Part shown: one piece after another, positions 51,169 to 59,802 of the stretch | Layout: every line of letters begins with the position of its first letter | Numbering within the stretch: position 1 is the first letter of the stretch | NCBI RefSeq assembly: GCF_002813245.1 | Contig: NZ_PHUF01000007.1 | Coordinates: 123,031 to 187,030, forward strand | Reading direction: 5' to 3' | Length of the DNA: 64,000 nt | Origin: Novosphingobium kunmingense | Lineage (GTDB): Bacteria > Pseudomonadota > Alphaproteobacteria > Sphingomonadales > Sphingomonadaceae | Translations under genes and position numbers: made by a program | The notes under the pieces: model-generated | What the model was told of the DNA's origin: nothing | The model's input: the letters and a program-made list of their open reading frames with translations, nothing else | The model's database searches: none

Positions 51169-53184
51169 TTATCGATCTGAGACGAGGACATCGCTTGCTT
51201 TGGCCTGTTCAACCAGCTTTTCAGCGTCTTGCGTCGTAATCCAGCCAGCTGCTTGCTGGCGCGCGGCGGCGTCGCGGACCCGTGCGACGAAACCATCGTG
51301 CGTGCCGTAGCGTTCTTCCAACGAAGGGCGGGGATCTCCAACAGAAAGCCGCGCGGTCCGTGTTGCGACGAACGGAATAAAGCCGCCGGCAAAGCCGCAA
51401 CCAGAGCCCGCGTCGAAACCACGCGCCACGACGTTCCAACCCAGGTACGTTCCCAACGGAACTATCAGCTGAACGGACCTTACGCCTGCCATTTCGTTCC
51501 CGTCGGAATCGACCCGAGGCACGCGCTGCGGAATTTCGCCCCGCAATTTTGGCGGGAGCTTCAACAGCACCCCGCTAAGGTCTTTGTAGCGTAAGCCATT
51601 TCCGAAGTCCTGGTTCTGCAGCTTGTTCAGCTTGCCATCGGGCTGCGGTGCGCCGGGAATAGCTGGCCACCCCAATGCAGACGATTCCGCCTTGACCAGA
51701 TCGCCTGCCGCCAGGGTAGGATATTTGCTTGGCGGCGGCGCGCGACCATCGCGCACCCATTCGACCAAGCGTTGCCGCAAACCAAGGAACTCTGGCAACA
51801 TCGGATTGGGATTGCCTGCCAATGTGCACCCTTCCGGTACGGCTTCGCCGCCCATCGGAAAACCTCCAACATAGGATCCGCCATGGGTCACCGAAGGAAA
51901 GTAATAACGGCGCACATTCGAAGGCAAAGGTATGTCTCGATCGGCACGCGTGCCAATCAGTCCTGGCGCCATTCGCAGGCCCCAGAACTCAGCCGATCCA
52001 AAGGTCTCGATAACCTTGGGGCAGGTGCTGGTAGCCTGGCAGCGATCAAGCAGAGACGAAGTGCCGCGTCTTCGAGCGGTGTCATGGTATGACGACCACC
52101 AAAGCGAACCCTCGCTGCCCGGTTCGCCCGGACGCGCCGCGCCGCCTGGGACTGCAAATCGTATATTCAGCGGCACTTGTCGCGCTGCAATATTCGGGTT
52201 GATCCCGTCAAAGACAATCCGCCCGTTTTCGTCCGCATTGAAACCGAGATTGACAAAACTTTTCAGGAAGTTGCCCGATTGCGACGTTCCAGACGCAACC
52301 GCCCAACTGATCAATCCGGCGGGATTGACGACTCCCGAGGCGCCTGACGTCGGCGCATGACGCAGAAAGGCGATCAGATCGCGCGTCGCGGCCAAGCCCA
52401 GGCCGAGAACCTTAGGGTCTTTGGCCGTGTAAACCAGCGAATAGGCAGCCGCTTGAGCGAAACCGCCTCGGACGCACAATTTGGCCGGGTCCGGTTCACC
52501 AGGGAACGGTTTGCGGGAACAGTCGGCAAAAGCCCAGTCGCGCGCTTTGACCGCGCGACGCGGACCAGATTGCCCCATTTGAACGGTAAGCTGCGCCCGA
52601 CGCGTATCCAGACTGACGGGTAGCGGCATGGCGGTTGGCCGACCGATGCTGCCGACGATGGCGGCCGACGCCGTCCCGGGTGGCATATCGACGAAGCGGA
52701 CCAGGACCGGTCCTGTCAACGGCTGTCCGTCCGATCGCCGAGCTGCCGGCGCGCGGAGCGTCTGCAACCCCAGCCCTTCGGCGATGTCGCCTTGCCAGCC
52801 GCTCATCACCTGGACGTGGCCATAAGGATTGGCTGAAACAAAACCGTTCCCGCGATTGGGCACGTCGTAAAAGAGAACCCCGCTACGCTTGTCAGGGGCG
52901 ACCGGGCGCGCAAGCGTGAATGTTGCGGAGTATTCGACCAGACCCCGGGAATTGCGCGGAGCAAATGCAATATCGGTTATGATGGCGTTGCCGGGCGCTT
53001 TCGGATCCACTTCGCCGTAAAAGCGGCCCGAGACGATCTCGTAATCAGGAGCCCCGGCCAGGCGTGGTGCGGGCAAGACGCTGTCGATCTCGACGCGCTC
53101 GACCTTGGCCCCTGCGTTGACTGGCCAGAGTGCGGCGATCGCGAGACCAAATACAGCAAGTGGGGCAATTCTGCTTCTTGTCAT
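51169..53184 (-). CDS. Alpha/beta-hydrolase-domain protein (Abhydrolase_10 type)
   Basis: 671 residues with a signal peptide (W-P-V-N-A-G-A). It resembles the large secreted 'alpha/beta hydrolase domain-containing' proteins: N-terminal beta-rich part with V-L-F-Y-D-V-P-N-R-G-N, a nucleophile-elbow-like G-T-S-Q-S-G at 299-304, and a late P-F-V-A-T-R-T-A-R motif with E-E-R-Y-G-T-H-D-G-F. Probably an exported esterase or hydrolase acting on an ester- or lactone-containing plant compound. Its start overlaps the stop of the small AtuA-like subunit gene by 4 bp, so it belongs to the AtuA-like operon. Confidence 0.75.
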   Translation of the reverse strand: MTRSRIAPLAVFGLAIAALWPVNAGAKVERVEIDSVLPAPRLAGAPDYEIVSGRFYGEVDPKAPGNAIITDIAFAPRNSRGLVEYSATFTLARPVAPDKRSGVLFYDVPNRGNGFVSANPYGHVQVMSGWQGDIAEGLGLQTLRAPAARRSDGQPLTGPVLVRFVDMPPGTASAAIVGSIGRPTAMPLPVSLDTRRAQLTVQMGQSGPRRAVKARDWAFADCSRKPFPGEPDPAKLCVRGGFAQAAAYSLVYTAKDPKVLGLGLAATRDLIAFLRHAPTSGASGVVNPAGLISWAVASGTSQSGNFLKSFVNLGFNADENGRIVFDGINPNIAARQVPLNIRFAVPGGAARPGEPGSEGSLWWSSYHDTARRRGTSSLLDRCQATSTCPKVIETFGSAEFWGLRMAPGLIGTRADRDIPLPSNVRRYYFPSVTHGGSYVGGFPMGGEAVPEGCTLAGNPNPMLPEFLGLRQRLVEWVRDGRAPPPSKYPTLAAGDLVKAESSALGWPAIPGAPQPDGKLNKLQNQDFGNGLRYKDLSGVLLKLPPKLRGEIPQRVPRVDSDGNEMAGVRSVQLIVPLGTYLGWNVVARGFDAGSGCGFAGGFIPFVATRTARLSVGDPRPSLEERYGTHDGFVARVRDAAARQQAAGWITTQDAEKLVEQAKASDVLVSDR

Positions 53185-53495
53185 GGCAGGTCATCCGGAA
53201 TGTCAAGTGACAGCAATTGCATCGCCAAGGTTTTGCCATGCGCATCAAGCGCCAGTGTCCGCGTGACGCCGCCTGGCATCGCTCCCTCAAGAACAAAATT
53301 CAGCGCACCGATGCCAGGCAACTCAAACCGCGATACGCGCCGGCAAGCCAGCCCCGGAAAATGGGCTGCGACGCGGTCGGCCGTCACCCATTCGGCGAGT
53401 AGAGGGTAGTCGCCGAGCCGGTAGGCGATGACGGAGATCTGCGACGTATCGCCCTTATCCCCTGACCGCACATGGGCAAGTTCAGATAATAGCAT
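53181..53495 (-). CDS. AtuA-related small subunit (ferredoxin-like fold)
   Basis: 104 residues from ATG 53495, one base after the stop of the large AtuA-like gene. It opens with L-S-E-L-A-H-V-R-S-G-D-K-G-D-T-S-Q-I-S-V, the hallmark of the AtuA C-terminal domain, here as a separate protein. In many bacteria this domain is fused to the large AtuA domain; the split form should assemble with it. The stop overlaps the hydrolase start (ATGA-type). Biochemical function is not established. Confidence 0.8.
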   Translation of the reverse strand: MLLSELAHVRSGDKGDTSQISVIAYRLGDYPLLAEWVTADRVAAHFPGLACRRVSRFELPGIGALNFVLEGAMPGGVTRTLALDAHGKTLAMQLLSLDIPDDLP

Positions 53496-53496
53496 G

Positions 53497-54837
53497 TCAA
53501 GCCACCAGCATTTCGACACTGACCTCAACACTGTCGCGCGGGATCAGCGTCGAGGCGATTGCCAAGATCTTGCGGGTCGCGCTGGACGCTCCGCCACCGC
53601 CGGCCGGTCCGTTGGTATACAGAGCCTCAACCTCAGCACCGATGCGCTCTGCCGAACTGCGATCATGCGCTCGACCGGAAATGCGGGCCAGAACTTCGCG
53701 TGGCTCCAACGCCTCGATCGGAGCGGTGCGTGCGACCGAGTTTACGCCAATCAGGTCAAGTGTCAGATCGTTCACCACAACGCCCGTCAGCGAGAGACGC
53801 TCTCGCACGATCTCGAACGCAAGCTCAGCGCGCGCACACGCACCTGGACCGGCGTAGGAAATCTGCCCCTGACCCACCCAGCCATCATCATAGCTTATCG
53901 ACACTTTGAGAGTATCGGGCCGCCGGTGACCCTTGGCACCTGCAATTGCCACAACGTCGTCTCCGACAGGATCGATGGTGACTTCGGAAAAGTCGGCGAT
54001 CACATCGGCCTGAAGGTAAGCCCTAGGATCCAGGACTTCATAAAGGAGCTGCTCTTTGCACGTAGCGACTGTCAGCGATCCCCCAGACCCTGCCACCTTG
54101 GAGAAAATTGCCGAACCGTCCTGGTCGATGTCGGCAAAAGGAAAGCCCAAGCGGGCGAGTCCGACCACGTCCTTTCGCCCGGGATCGGCAAAATAGCCTC
54201 CCGTTAACTGCCCTGCGCATTCGAGGAGATGCCCAACCAACGTTCCCCGGCCAAGCCGCGTCCAATCGTCCATTTTCCAGCTAAATTCGTGTATCAAGGG
54301 CGCCAAAAAAAGCGCAGGATCGCAGACACGCCCCGTAATCACGACGTCCGCCCCCTGTTGCAGAGCTGCTACAATGCCTTCGGCGCCCAGGTATGCGTTT
54401 GCCGACACCATCGAAGGCACAAGCGAACGGCTTGATCCCTCGCAATCTAGCAAGGGAAAATCGCCATGACGGATTATTTCCGTCACATCGTCACCCAGGA
54501 CGGCGGCGACTTTCAAACTGTCGAGCTTCATCTCGCGCGCGATGGCGATGACGGCATTTGCCGCACCGAGCGGGTTGGCCGCTCCCATGTTTGTGATAAT
54601 GGGCACACTGCGTTGCTTGGCAGCGGCAAGCACGGTCCGCATGCGCCGCTCCAGAAGAGGGTCGAAGCCGAGCCGACCATTGCTTTGCCGGCTTGCGTGC
54701 GCGATACCGATCGTGCGTTCGGCGAGACATTCGAAGGCCAGATAATCCAGATCACCCCGTTCGACCAGTTCGAGCGCAGGTTCGATGCGGTCCCCCGAGA
54801 ATCCGGCACCGGATCCGATGCGCACAAGCCGGCTCAA
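53497..54837 (-). CDS. AtuA-like (DUF1446) large subunit
   Basis: 446 residues starting at TTG 54837. Matches the acyclic terpene utilisation AtuA/DUF1446 family: V-R-I-G-S-G-A-G-F-S-G-D-R near the start, L-D-Y-L-A-F-E-C-L-A-E-R-T, I-I-T-N-M-G-A-A-N-P, D-V-V-I-T-G-R-V-C-D-P-A-L-F-L and G-G-Y-F-A-D-P-G. AtuA is required for citronellol/geraniol growth in Pseudomonas but no reaction is proven; relatives sit in many carboxylate and terpenoid clusters. No atuB-H-like acyl-CoA enzymes are in the window, so terpene degradation cannot be concluded. A short upstream frame overlaps the TTG start (TTGA). Confidence 0.82.
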   Translation of the reverse strand: MSRLVRIGSGAGFSGDRIEPALELVERGDLDYLAFECLAERTIGIAHASRQSNGRLGFDPLLERRMRTVLAAAKQRSVPIITNMGAANPLGAANAVIAIAREMKLDSLKVAAVLGDDVTEIIRHGDFPLLDCEGSSRSLVPSMVSANAYLGAEGIVAALQQGADVVITGRVCDPALFLAPLIHEFSWKMDDWTRLGRGTLVGHLLECAGQLTGGYFADPGRKDVVGLARLGFPFADIDQDGSAIFSKVAGSGGSLTVATCKEQLLYEVLDPRAYLQADVIADFSEVTIDPVGDDVVAIAGAKGHRRPDTLKVSISYDDGWVGQGQISYAGPGACARAELAFEIVRERLSLTGVVVNDLTLDLIGVNSVARTAPIEALEPREVLARISGRAHDRSSAERIGAEVEALYTNGPAGGGGASSATRKILAIASTLIPRDSVEVSVEMLVA

Positions 54838-54926
54838 CTGATGCTCTCGAAAATGCCGACATAGCGCGCTTCGAGTGGCCGCTTGCCGAACGCAACTCGA
54901 TAGACACTTTTACTGAGGAAAGACAT
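54834..54926 (-). CDS. Possible 30-codon leader ORF coupled to atuA-like gene
   Basis: ATG 54926 opens a 30-residue basic frame (starts M-S-F-L-S-K-S-V-Y-R-V) whose TGA overlaps the TTG start of the AtuA-like gene as TTGA. A weak AGGA lies 9 bases upstream. It may be a leader peptide that drives translation re-initiation at the TTG, or a chance frame. Confidence 0.3.
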   Translation of the reverse strand: MSFLSKSVYRVAFGKRPLEARYVGIFESIS

Positions 54927-55002
54927 GTTTGGACGTCCTGGCAATCCCGCTCCGGCACTGCTTATAAACAGGCAAGGACCAATCCAGCAATTCGACTTAA
55001 TT

Positions 55003-55016
55003 TATCAATCAATCAG
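55003..55016. promoter_or_regulatory. Shared motif near AtuA-like operon promoter (TATCAATCAATCAG)
   Basis: On the minus strand CTGATTGATTGATA. It overlaps the last codon of the LysR gene and lies about 80-165 bp upstream of the atuA-like coding frames, resembling the motif at 51147 and the CTGATTGATCAATC within the LysR promoter. Confidence 0.35.
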
Positions 55017-55921
55017 TTTTCAGCATTGATAGCCATGGCTTCAACCGCCTCTATGAAGTTTTGCGCCGCCGGGGAAAGCGATCGTGCCGACAATGTGCAA
55101 ATGCCGATTTGACGAGCTTCATGCGGCTTAGCCATTGCGCGCCACGCGATAGGTCCCCCGACAGCCAACAGTGGTAGGGTTGAGCGAGGCATTAGTGCAA
55201 TTCCAAGACCGGCAGAGATGAATCCACCCGCCGTCGCCAGCAACGTGCATTCGTACTGGCGATTGGCGACCACGCCTGCTCGGGCAAATGCTGCGTCGGT
55301 CAAGATCCGCACGCTGCTCCGCGCTTCCATGCTGATCGAATGCCGTTTCGCGAAGATCGACCATGGGGCGGGATCAGGAATATCATCCAGGTCTTTTGGG
55401 CGGCATACAAGGATGTAGTCGTCTTTGATCAAGGGGGTAAACTGGATACCGCTTAAATCAGCGGGAGGCGTCGTGATGGCAAAGTCGATCATGCGTTCGT
55501 GAAGACTTTGCAAAAGCCCTTCTGACAGATTCTCGCGAATGATGACTTCAACCAATGGCCTCGTCTTGCGGAACTCAGCAATGACCTTCGGCAAAAGATT
55601 GGCAGACATCGAAGGCAGCGCGCCGACTAAAACCCGCCCTTTCAGACCCTGGAAGGTCTGAGTCAGCTCGCGGAACGCCTGATCAAAATCCGTGCTCAAG
55701 CGCTCGACAGTCGGAAGCAGCGCCGCGCCCGCCGGTGTCAATGTCACGTTGCGTGAATTGCGATCGAATAATCTTACACCAAGATCCTCTTCCAGAAGGC
55801 GGATCGTGCGGCTGAGCGCAGGCTGCGACAAATTCGCTTGCCGCGCCGTCTCACTGAAGCTGAGGGAGTGAGCGACCTGGATGAAAAGTCGCAGACTGTG
55901 GAGGCTGGGGTTGCGTTGCAT
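55013..55921 (-). CDS. LysR-family regulator of the AtuA/CitMHS cluster
   Basis: 302 residues, normal LysR length. HTH: S-L-R-L-F-I-Q-V-A-H-S-L-S-F-S-E-T-A-R-Q-A-N-L-S-Q-P-A-L-S-R-T-I-R-L-L-E-E (residues 8-44, interrupted here only by hyphenation), then L-F-D-R-N-S-R-N-V-T-L-T-P-A-G. A standard substrate-binding domain follows (V-L-V-G-A-L-P-S-M-S, L-G-I-A-L-M-P). It is divergent from the CitMHS transporter and upstream of the AtuA-like operon. The intergenic palindromes TTGATCAA are its likely site. A carboxylate inducer is a reasonable guess. Confidence 0.92.
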   Translation of the reverse strand: MQRNPSLHSLRLFIQVAHSLSFSETARQANLSQPALSRTIRLLEEDLGVRLFDRNSRNVTLTPAGAALLPTVERLSTDFDQAFRELTQTFQGLKGRVLVGALPSMSANLLPKVIAEFRKTRPLVEVIIRENLSEGLLQSLHERMIDFAITTPPADLSGIQFTPLIKDDYILVCRPKDLDDIPDPAPWSIFAKRHSISMEARSSVRILTDAAFARAGVVANRQYECTLLATAGGFISAGLGIALMPRSTLPLLAVGGPIAWRAMAKPHEARQIGICTLSARSLSPAAQNFIEAVEAMAINAEN

Positions 55922-55932
55922 CCATGTGACTT

Positions 55933-55957
55933 TTGATCAACAATCCTGATTGATCAA
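55933..55957. promoter_or_regulatory. Twin palindrome TTGATCAA-N9-TTGATCAA
   Basis: Two identical 8-bp palindromes (55933-55940 and 55950-55957), 17 bp apart centre to centre, just upstream of the LysR start in the 99-bp lysR/transporter divergent promoter. Strong candidate for LysR tetramer binding and autoregulation. Confidence 0.6.
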
Positions 55958-56020
55958 TCTGCAAGTTTGAATTTTCTTCTATTACAAGGCGAGCTAACGC
56001 TTGGCCACAAGGGAGTGGTC

Positions 56021-57331
56021 ATGAGCACGCTGGCGCTTTTGGGTTTCGTCACGATCGGCCTGTTCTTGGGCCTGACTTTGGTTACCCGACTGCCGGTCAT
56101 TTCGGCGCTTATCCTTGTACCCGCTGCAACGGCGGTGGCTGGCGGATTTTCCGAGCAACTGGGCACCTTCGCGCTTGACGGGCTGAAAACAGTCACGCCG
56201 ATCGCCGCGATGATCTTTTTCGCCGTGCTCTATTTCGGACTCATGCTTGATAAGGGCCTGTTCGAGCCGATGATCGGCACGATCCTCCGGCTGGTGCGCG
56301 ACGATCCGCTCCGTCTCTGTGTCGCGACAGTCGTCTTGCCGATGCTTGTGGCGCTCGATGGAGACGGTACTACCACGTTCCTGATATCGGTGACCGCGCT
56401 ACTTCCTGTCCATCGTCGACTTGAGATAAATCCATTGATTCTGCCTTGCCTGGTTGGCCTCGCCGCTGGGGTGATGAACATGCTCCCATGGGGCGGCCCG
56501 ACCGCACGAGCGATGGCTGTGCTGAAGTCCGACATTTCTGGCATTTTCACCCCTGTTGCGCCTGCCATGATGGCCGGCATGACATGGGTTGTCTTCGTGG
56601 CGATCGTGATGGGGCTGCGCGAACGCAAACGGCTTGCCGGCTTTAAGGCTGAAGCTTTGAACAATCGCGCCGAGTTGAACAATGGAGAGATGAGCTGGCG
56701 GTTCTGGTTTAACCTGGTTCTGACCTTACTTGTCGTCGCGGCACTCTTCCGGGATCTATATTCGGGTACTGTCCCACTGCCGCCAATCCCAAGCGCACTG
56801 GTCTTCATGCTGGCTTTCGCCGTTGCCTTGCCGGTCAATTGCCTTTCAGTCGATGAACAGGCAAACCAACTAGCAACGCATGCGCCTTCGGTCGTTAACG
56901 TCACAGCCATGATCTTGGCCGCTGGCATTTTTACAGGTGTTCTGAACGGCTCTGGCATGACCAAAGCCATGGCCGAGATGCTGGCGGGAAACGTCCCGCA
57001 ATCGCTGGCGCCTTGGCTCGGAACGATGGTGGCCCTTACTAGCATGCCCTTAAGTTTTGTGCTGCCTCCCGACGCCTATTATTTTGGCGTGCTGCCGGTA
57101 TTTGCCAACACAGCAGTCGCGATGGGTCAGGACCCGTTGGTAATCGGCCGCGGCGCAATACTTGGCCAGATGACGACTGGCTTCCCTTTGAGCCCTCTTA
57201 CTGCTGCAACCTTCGTGCTGGTTGGGCTGAGCGGCGTTTCGCTGAGAGCACATCAGCGCTTCACATTCAAATGGGCCCTCGGCACGACGATCATTATGAC
57301 GCTTGTTAGTTTCGCCCTAGGTGTGATCTGA
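56021..57331 (+). CDS. CitMHS-family carboxylate (citrate-metal type) transporter
   Basis: 436 residues from ATG 56021 with a GGGAG ribosome site; an in-frame extension upstream lacks one. About 11-12 membrane segments. It fits the CitMHS family: I-L-Y-F-G/A-V-L-Y-F-G-L-M-L-D-K-G-L-F-E-P-M-I, the L-D-G-D-G-T-T-T-F-L loop and G-V-M-N-M-L-P-W-G-G-P-T-A-R-A re-entrant motif. Known members co-transport citrate complexed with Mg2+ or Ca2+ with protons. Divergent from LysR, it probably imports a tricarboxylate-like product or substrate of the AtuA-like pathway. Confidence 0.88.
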   Translation: MSTLALLGFVTIGLFLGLTLVTRLPVISALILVPAATAVAGGFSEQLGTFALDGLKTVTPIAAMIFFAVLYFGLMLDKGLFEPMIGTILRLVRDDPLRLCVATVVLPMLVALDGDGTTTFLISVTALLPVHRRLEINPLILPCLVGLAAGVMNMLPWGGPTARAMAVLKSDISGIFTPVAPAMMAGMTWVVFVAIVMGLRERKRLAGFKAEALNNRAELNNGEMSWRFWFNLVLTLLVVAALFRDLYSGTVPLPPIPSALVFMLAFAVALPVNCLSVDEQANQLATHAPSVVNVTAMILAAGIFTGVLNGSGMTKAMAEMLAGNVPQSLAPWLGTMVALTSMPLSFVLPPDAYYFGVLPVFANTAVAMGQDPLVIGRGAILGQMTTGFPLSPLTAATFVLVGLSGVSLRAHQRFTFKWALGTTIIMTLVSFALGVI

Positions 57332-57578
57332 TTTCAGTCGTTCCAACGGAAGGTCGCCACTAACGCCTAACAGTGGCCATCGACGAGATGCTGAATGAAT
57401 GGCAGCTAACGATAAGCGAACACGAAGCCTGCAACGACGGATTTGTTGGCGCCCCCCGCCATCGATCAGATCCATGCGCCTGCAAACCAATTACTTTTCC
57501 CTATACCGGAACTCAGTTTCTGACCCATTGGAACCCTTGATCGAGCTTTGGTCCGGCGTCAGCTCTCGGGTTGAGACA
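57332..57578. other. Gap and foreign junction after CitMHS gene
   Basis: No gene recognised. The segment 57510-57578 replaces the 3' end of the adjacent methyltransferase gene with unrelated sequence, so it marks a recombination or insertion breakpoint. No terminal inverted repeat could be identified. Confidence 0.4.
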
Positions 57579-58496
57579 CCCTAACACCAGTTCGTGCTTC
57601 GAGCGGTAGAACGCGCCCATCCCGCCGTTATCCTTGTTCCACACGATCAGATTCTTGAGCTCGTCGTAGACCGCATGGCCGGCGGCAAGCAGTTCACGCA
57701 TATGACGCCAGTCCATGCATACGAAGTGGATCGAACCGTCCACGCTGCTGGCCGCAAGGTTGGAGAGCACCTGGCGCAGGAAGTCCTCGAACTCGCCTTC
57801 GCTCATTTCTCCCGACGCCATCGCGAACTCGGCGTGTTTCACCTTGCCAAGTCCGCAGACGTGACCATCGACAGGCACGTTGTACGGCGGATCGGTGATC
57901 ACCATCTGCGCGAGTTCACCGTCCATCAGCCTTTCGAGGACGGCGGGATCACGCGCATCGCCGCAAAGCAGCCGGTGCTTGCCGAGAACCCACAGGTCTC
58001 CCGTCCGCGTCACGACGTTGGTGCGGTCAACCTCGGGAGCTTCCGGTTCGCCGCGGCTGTCATCAGCGGCGTTGAGCAGCGCTTCCAGTTCCGCACCGGC
58101 AAAGCCGGTCAGATCGAGATCGAAGTCGGGCTCAAGCTCGAGTATCCCGCCAAGCTCGACCCGCAGCAGGTCATCATCCCAGCCGGCCAGTTCGGCAAGG
58201 CGGTTGTCGGCGATGATGTAGGCGCGCCGTTCGGCCTCGCTCATTCCCGAGATCGACAGGACAGGAACGCTTTCGAGGCCGAGCGACCGCGCCGCACTGA
58301 CGCGGCCATGGCCGGCAATGATCCGGTTCTCGCTGTCGATCAGCACCGGGTTCAGGAAACCGAAGCGCGAGATGCTCGCCTCGATCTGCTTCAGCTGCCT
58401 TGCGCTGTGCGTACGCGGATTGTTGGGATGGGCCCTGAGCGCCGAGACAGCCCGGTGTTCGAGATTGCTGGTACGCGACTTCAGTTCAGATTTCAT
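57513..58496 (-). pseudogene. ParB-domain DNA methyltransferase, C-terminally truncated
   Basis: 327 residues readable from ATG 58496. Residues 10-110 form a ParB/Srx-like domain (H-P-N-N-P-R-T-H, I-I-A-G-H-G-R). The methyltransferase part has the catalytic T-D-P-P-Y-N motif (201-206). Beta-class enzymes of this type (about 420 residues) carry the SAM-binding D-P-F-x-G-S-G motif downstream, and it is missing: after K-H-E-L-V-L (about residue 305, base ~57578) the frame runs into foreign sequence and ends 22 codons later. It cannot methylate as encoded. Such genes belong to phage and integrative elements of Sphingomonadaceae, so this is a mobile-element relic. Confidence 0.8.
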
Positions 58497-58558
58497 AGTT
58501 ACCTCCTTGGTTTAAAGGAGGCTCCACATGTCAGCCGGCGGCGGCTGAATCATTCACT

Positions 58559-58990
58559 TCAATCATACGCCTTTCTCATGATCGAGATCCTGTTGAGGAA
58601 CGAAGGCGGCGAGCAGTGGAGACTGAACGTCGCGATTACCTCCTCGGCGACCTGGATCGACGGTTCCCTTTCGTAGGGCTCCCGCTTCCTGCGCCCTTCA
58701 GCGCGGTCACGCTGGAATGCTGCGAGGCGCTCATCATACTCGCGCATGGCGGCCTGGAACCGGAGCAGCCTCTCCATCGTATCGGGTTTGCGTCCGCGGT
58801 TCGGTTTGAGTTCGCCCTTCAGGGCAGGCAGGAGATAGTCCTGCAGCAGCGGATCGTCGGCGTTGTCGGGGTCTGCCTCGAGAAGAGCAATGATGTCTTC
58901 CTTCAGGATCTCCTCGCCCTTCTGGTGACGCCGATGGAGTGAGCCGATGCTCCGGCGATCGAATTCGTAATACGGCGATGACTTGTGCAT
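58559..58990 (-). CDS. Hypothetical protein upstream of ParB-methyltransferase
   Basis: 143 residues, highly charged and helical (E-E-I-L-K-E-D-I-I-A-L-L-E-A-D-P-D-N-A; Q-D-Y-L-L-P-A-L-K-G-E-L-K; a central R/E-rich helix E-Y-D-E-R-L-A-A-F-Q-R-D-R-A-E-G-R-R-K-R-E). No domain was recognised. It lies 62 bp upstream of the methyltransferase on the same strand, so it is probably part of the same prophage/integrative-element relic. No signal peptide or membrane segment. Confidence 0.55.
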   Translation of the reverse strand: MHKSSPYYEFDRRSIGSLHRRHQKGEEILKEDIIALLEADPDNADDPLLQDYLLPALKGELKPNRGRKPDTMERLLRFQAAMREYDERLAAFQRDRAEGRRKREPYEREPSIQVAEEVIATFSLHCSPPSFLNRISIMRKAYD

Positions 58991-59438
58991 GGGACGGTCC
59001 TGCTTGGTTGGATGTGCATCTCGTTACACCGCCTTCGACAGATAAGATCTGTATCGCCGGAAATATTCCCATCTCGGCAAGACCGGTTCCCATTTATGGT
59101 CGCAGGCCTCCCCATTTCCGAGGCGGATAAATTCCCATTTCCTGTGGGCCTTTTTGAGCCAGTTTGGCTACAAAGTGGCGCAAATCCGCCGGAATGTTCG
59201 CGTTCACGTGATCGCCGAAACAGGAATATTCCCAGTTTCGCCGGTTTAATGGGAATTGGTCGTCGAACTTCCCAAACCGTACTGCGCCAGTGAGCCGCGG
59301 AGAACAGACCTGCATTCTGGCGCTTTATGACCTCGAGAGAGGCTCTCCGCGGTACCGGTTGTCTGGCTGAGGGGCGCAGCAGTGCGGCATTCGCGGGCGC
59401 TTGAAAATCGGAGCGGGCAGATTTGCAAACTGCGTGGC
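58991..59438. other. Non-coding gap before IS array, nothing recognised
   Basis: About 450 bp. It contains several direct, imperfect repeats of a 'TTCCCATTT/TTCCCAGTTT' type string (about 59087, 59129, 59229) and short frames on both strands, but no convincing gene, RNA or terminator. Confidence 0.45.
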
Positions 59439-59542
59439 GGTGCTGTCAGTCTAATGCGAACTGGTCTCCACTTCACCTAGTTTCCCCTTACCCACCGAAA
59501 GCCTAGGCAAGCAGGTTTTGCCACTCGGCCAAGGCGGCCGAG
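59439..59542. mobile_element. IS6-type left-end fragment a
   Basis: Begins with the left terminus GGTGCTGTCAGTCTAATG and runs 104 bp, through the last codons of a transposase (C-terminal Q-N-L-L-A region), to GGCGGCCGAG. There the next copy begins directly with GGTGCTGTCAG. Confidence 0.8.
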
Positions 59543-59802
59543 GGTGCTGTCAGTCCGATGCGAACTGGTCTCCACTTGGCATGCTCTCCCCCTCCCAAGC
59601 AGCGAATTAGGCGACGAGGTTCTGCCACTCGGCCAGTGCTGCCGAGCGGCGAAGTTTATAGGTCTGGCGATCGACGAGATGGCGTTCCTGTGAAAAGTGG
59701 TTGTGGATCGATGCGTGAACCGAGGCGAACTTCTGTAGAGATCGCATTTGCCGAAACCGCTGCATCGCCCGCTCTCGTCGCCGGAACGGCAAGTGCGAGT
59801 TT
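59543..59802. mobile_element. IS6-type left-end fragment b (diverged copy)
   Basis: Starts GGTGCTGTCAGTCCGATG. It encodes on the minus strand the C-terminal ~65 residues of a related but clearly diverged transposase (F-R-R-R-E-R-A-M-Q-R-F-R-Q-M-R-S-L-Q-K-F-A-S-V-H). It stops abruptly where copy c begins at 59803. Confidence 0.8.

Noticed and set aside
57594..58676. 360-codon plus-strand frame antisense to the ParB-methyltransferase
   Set aside because: Shadow of a gene with clear ParB and D-P-P-Y motifs.
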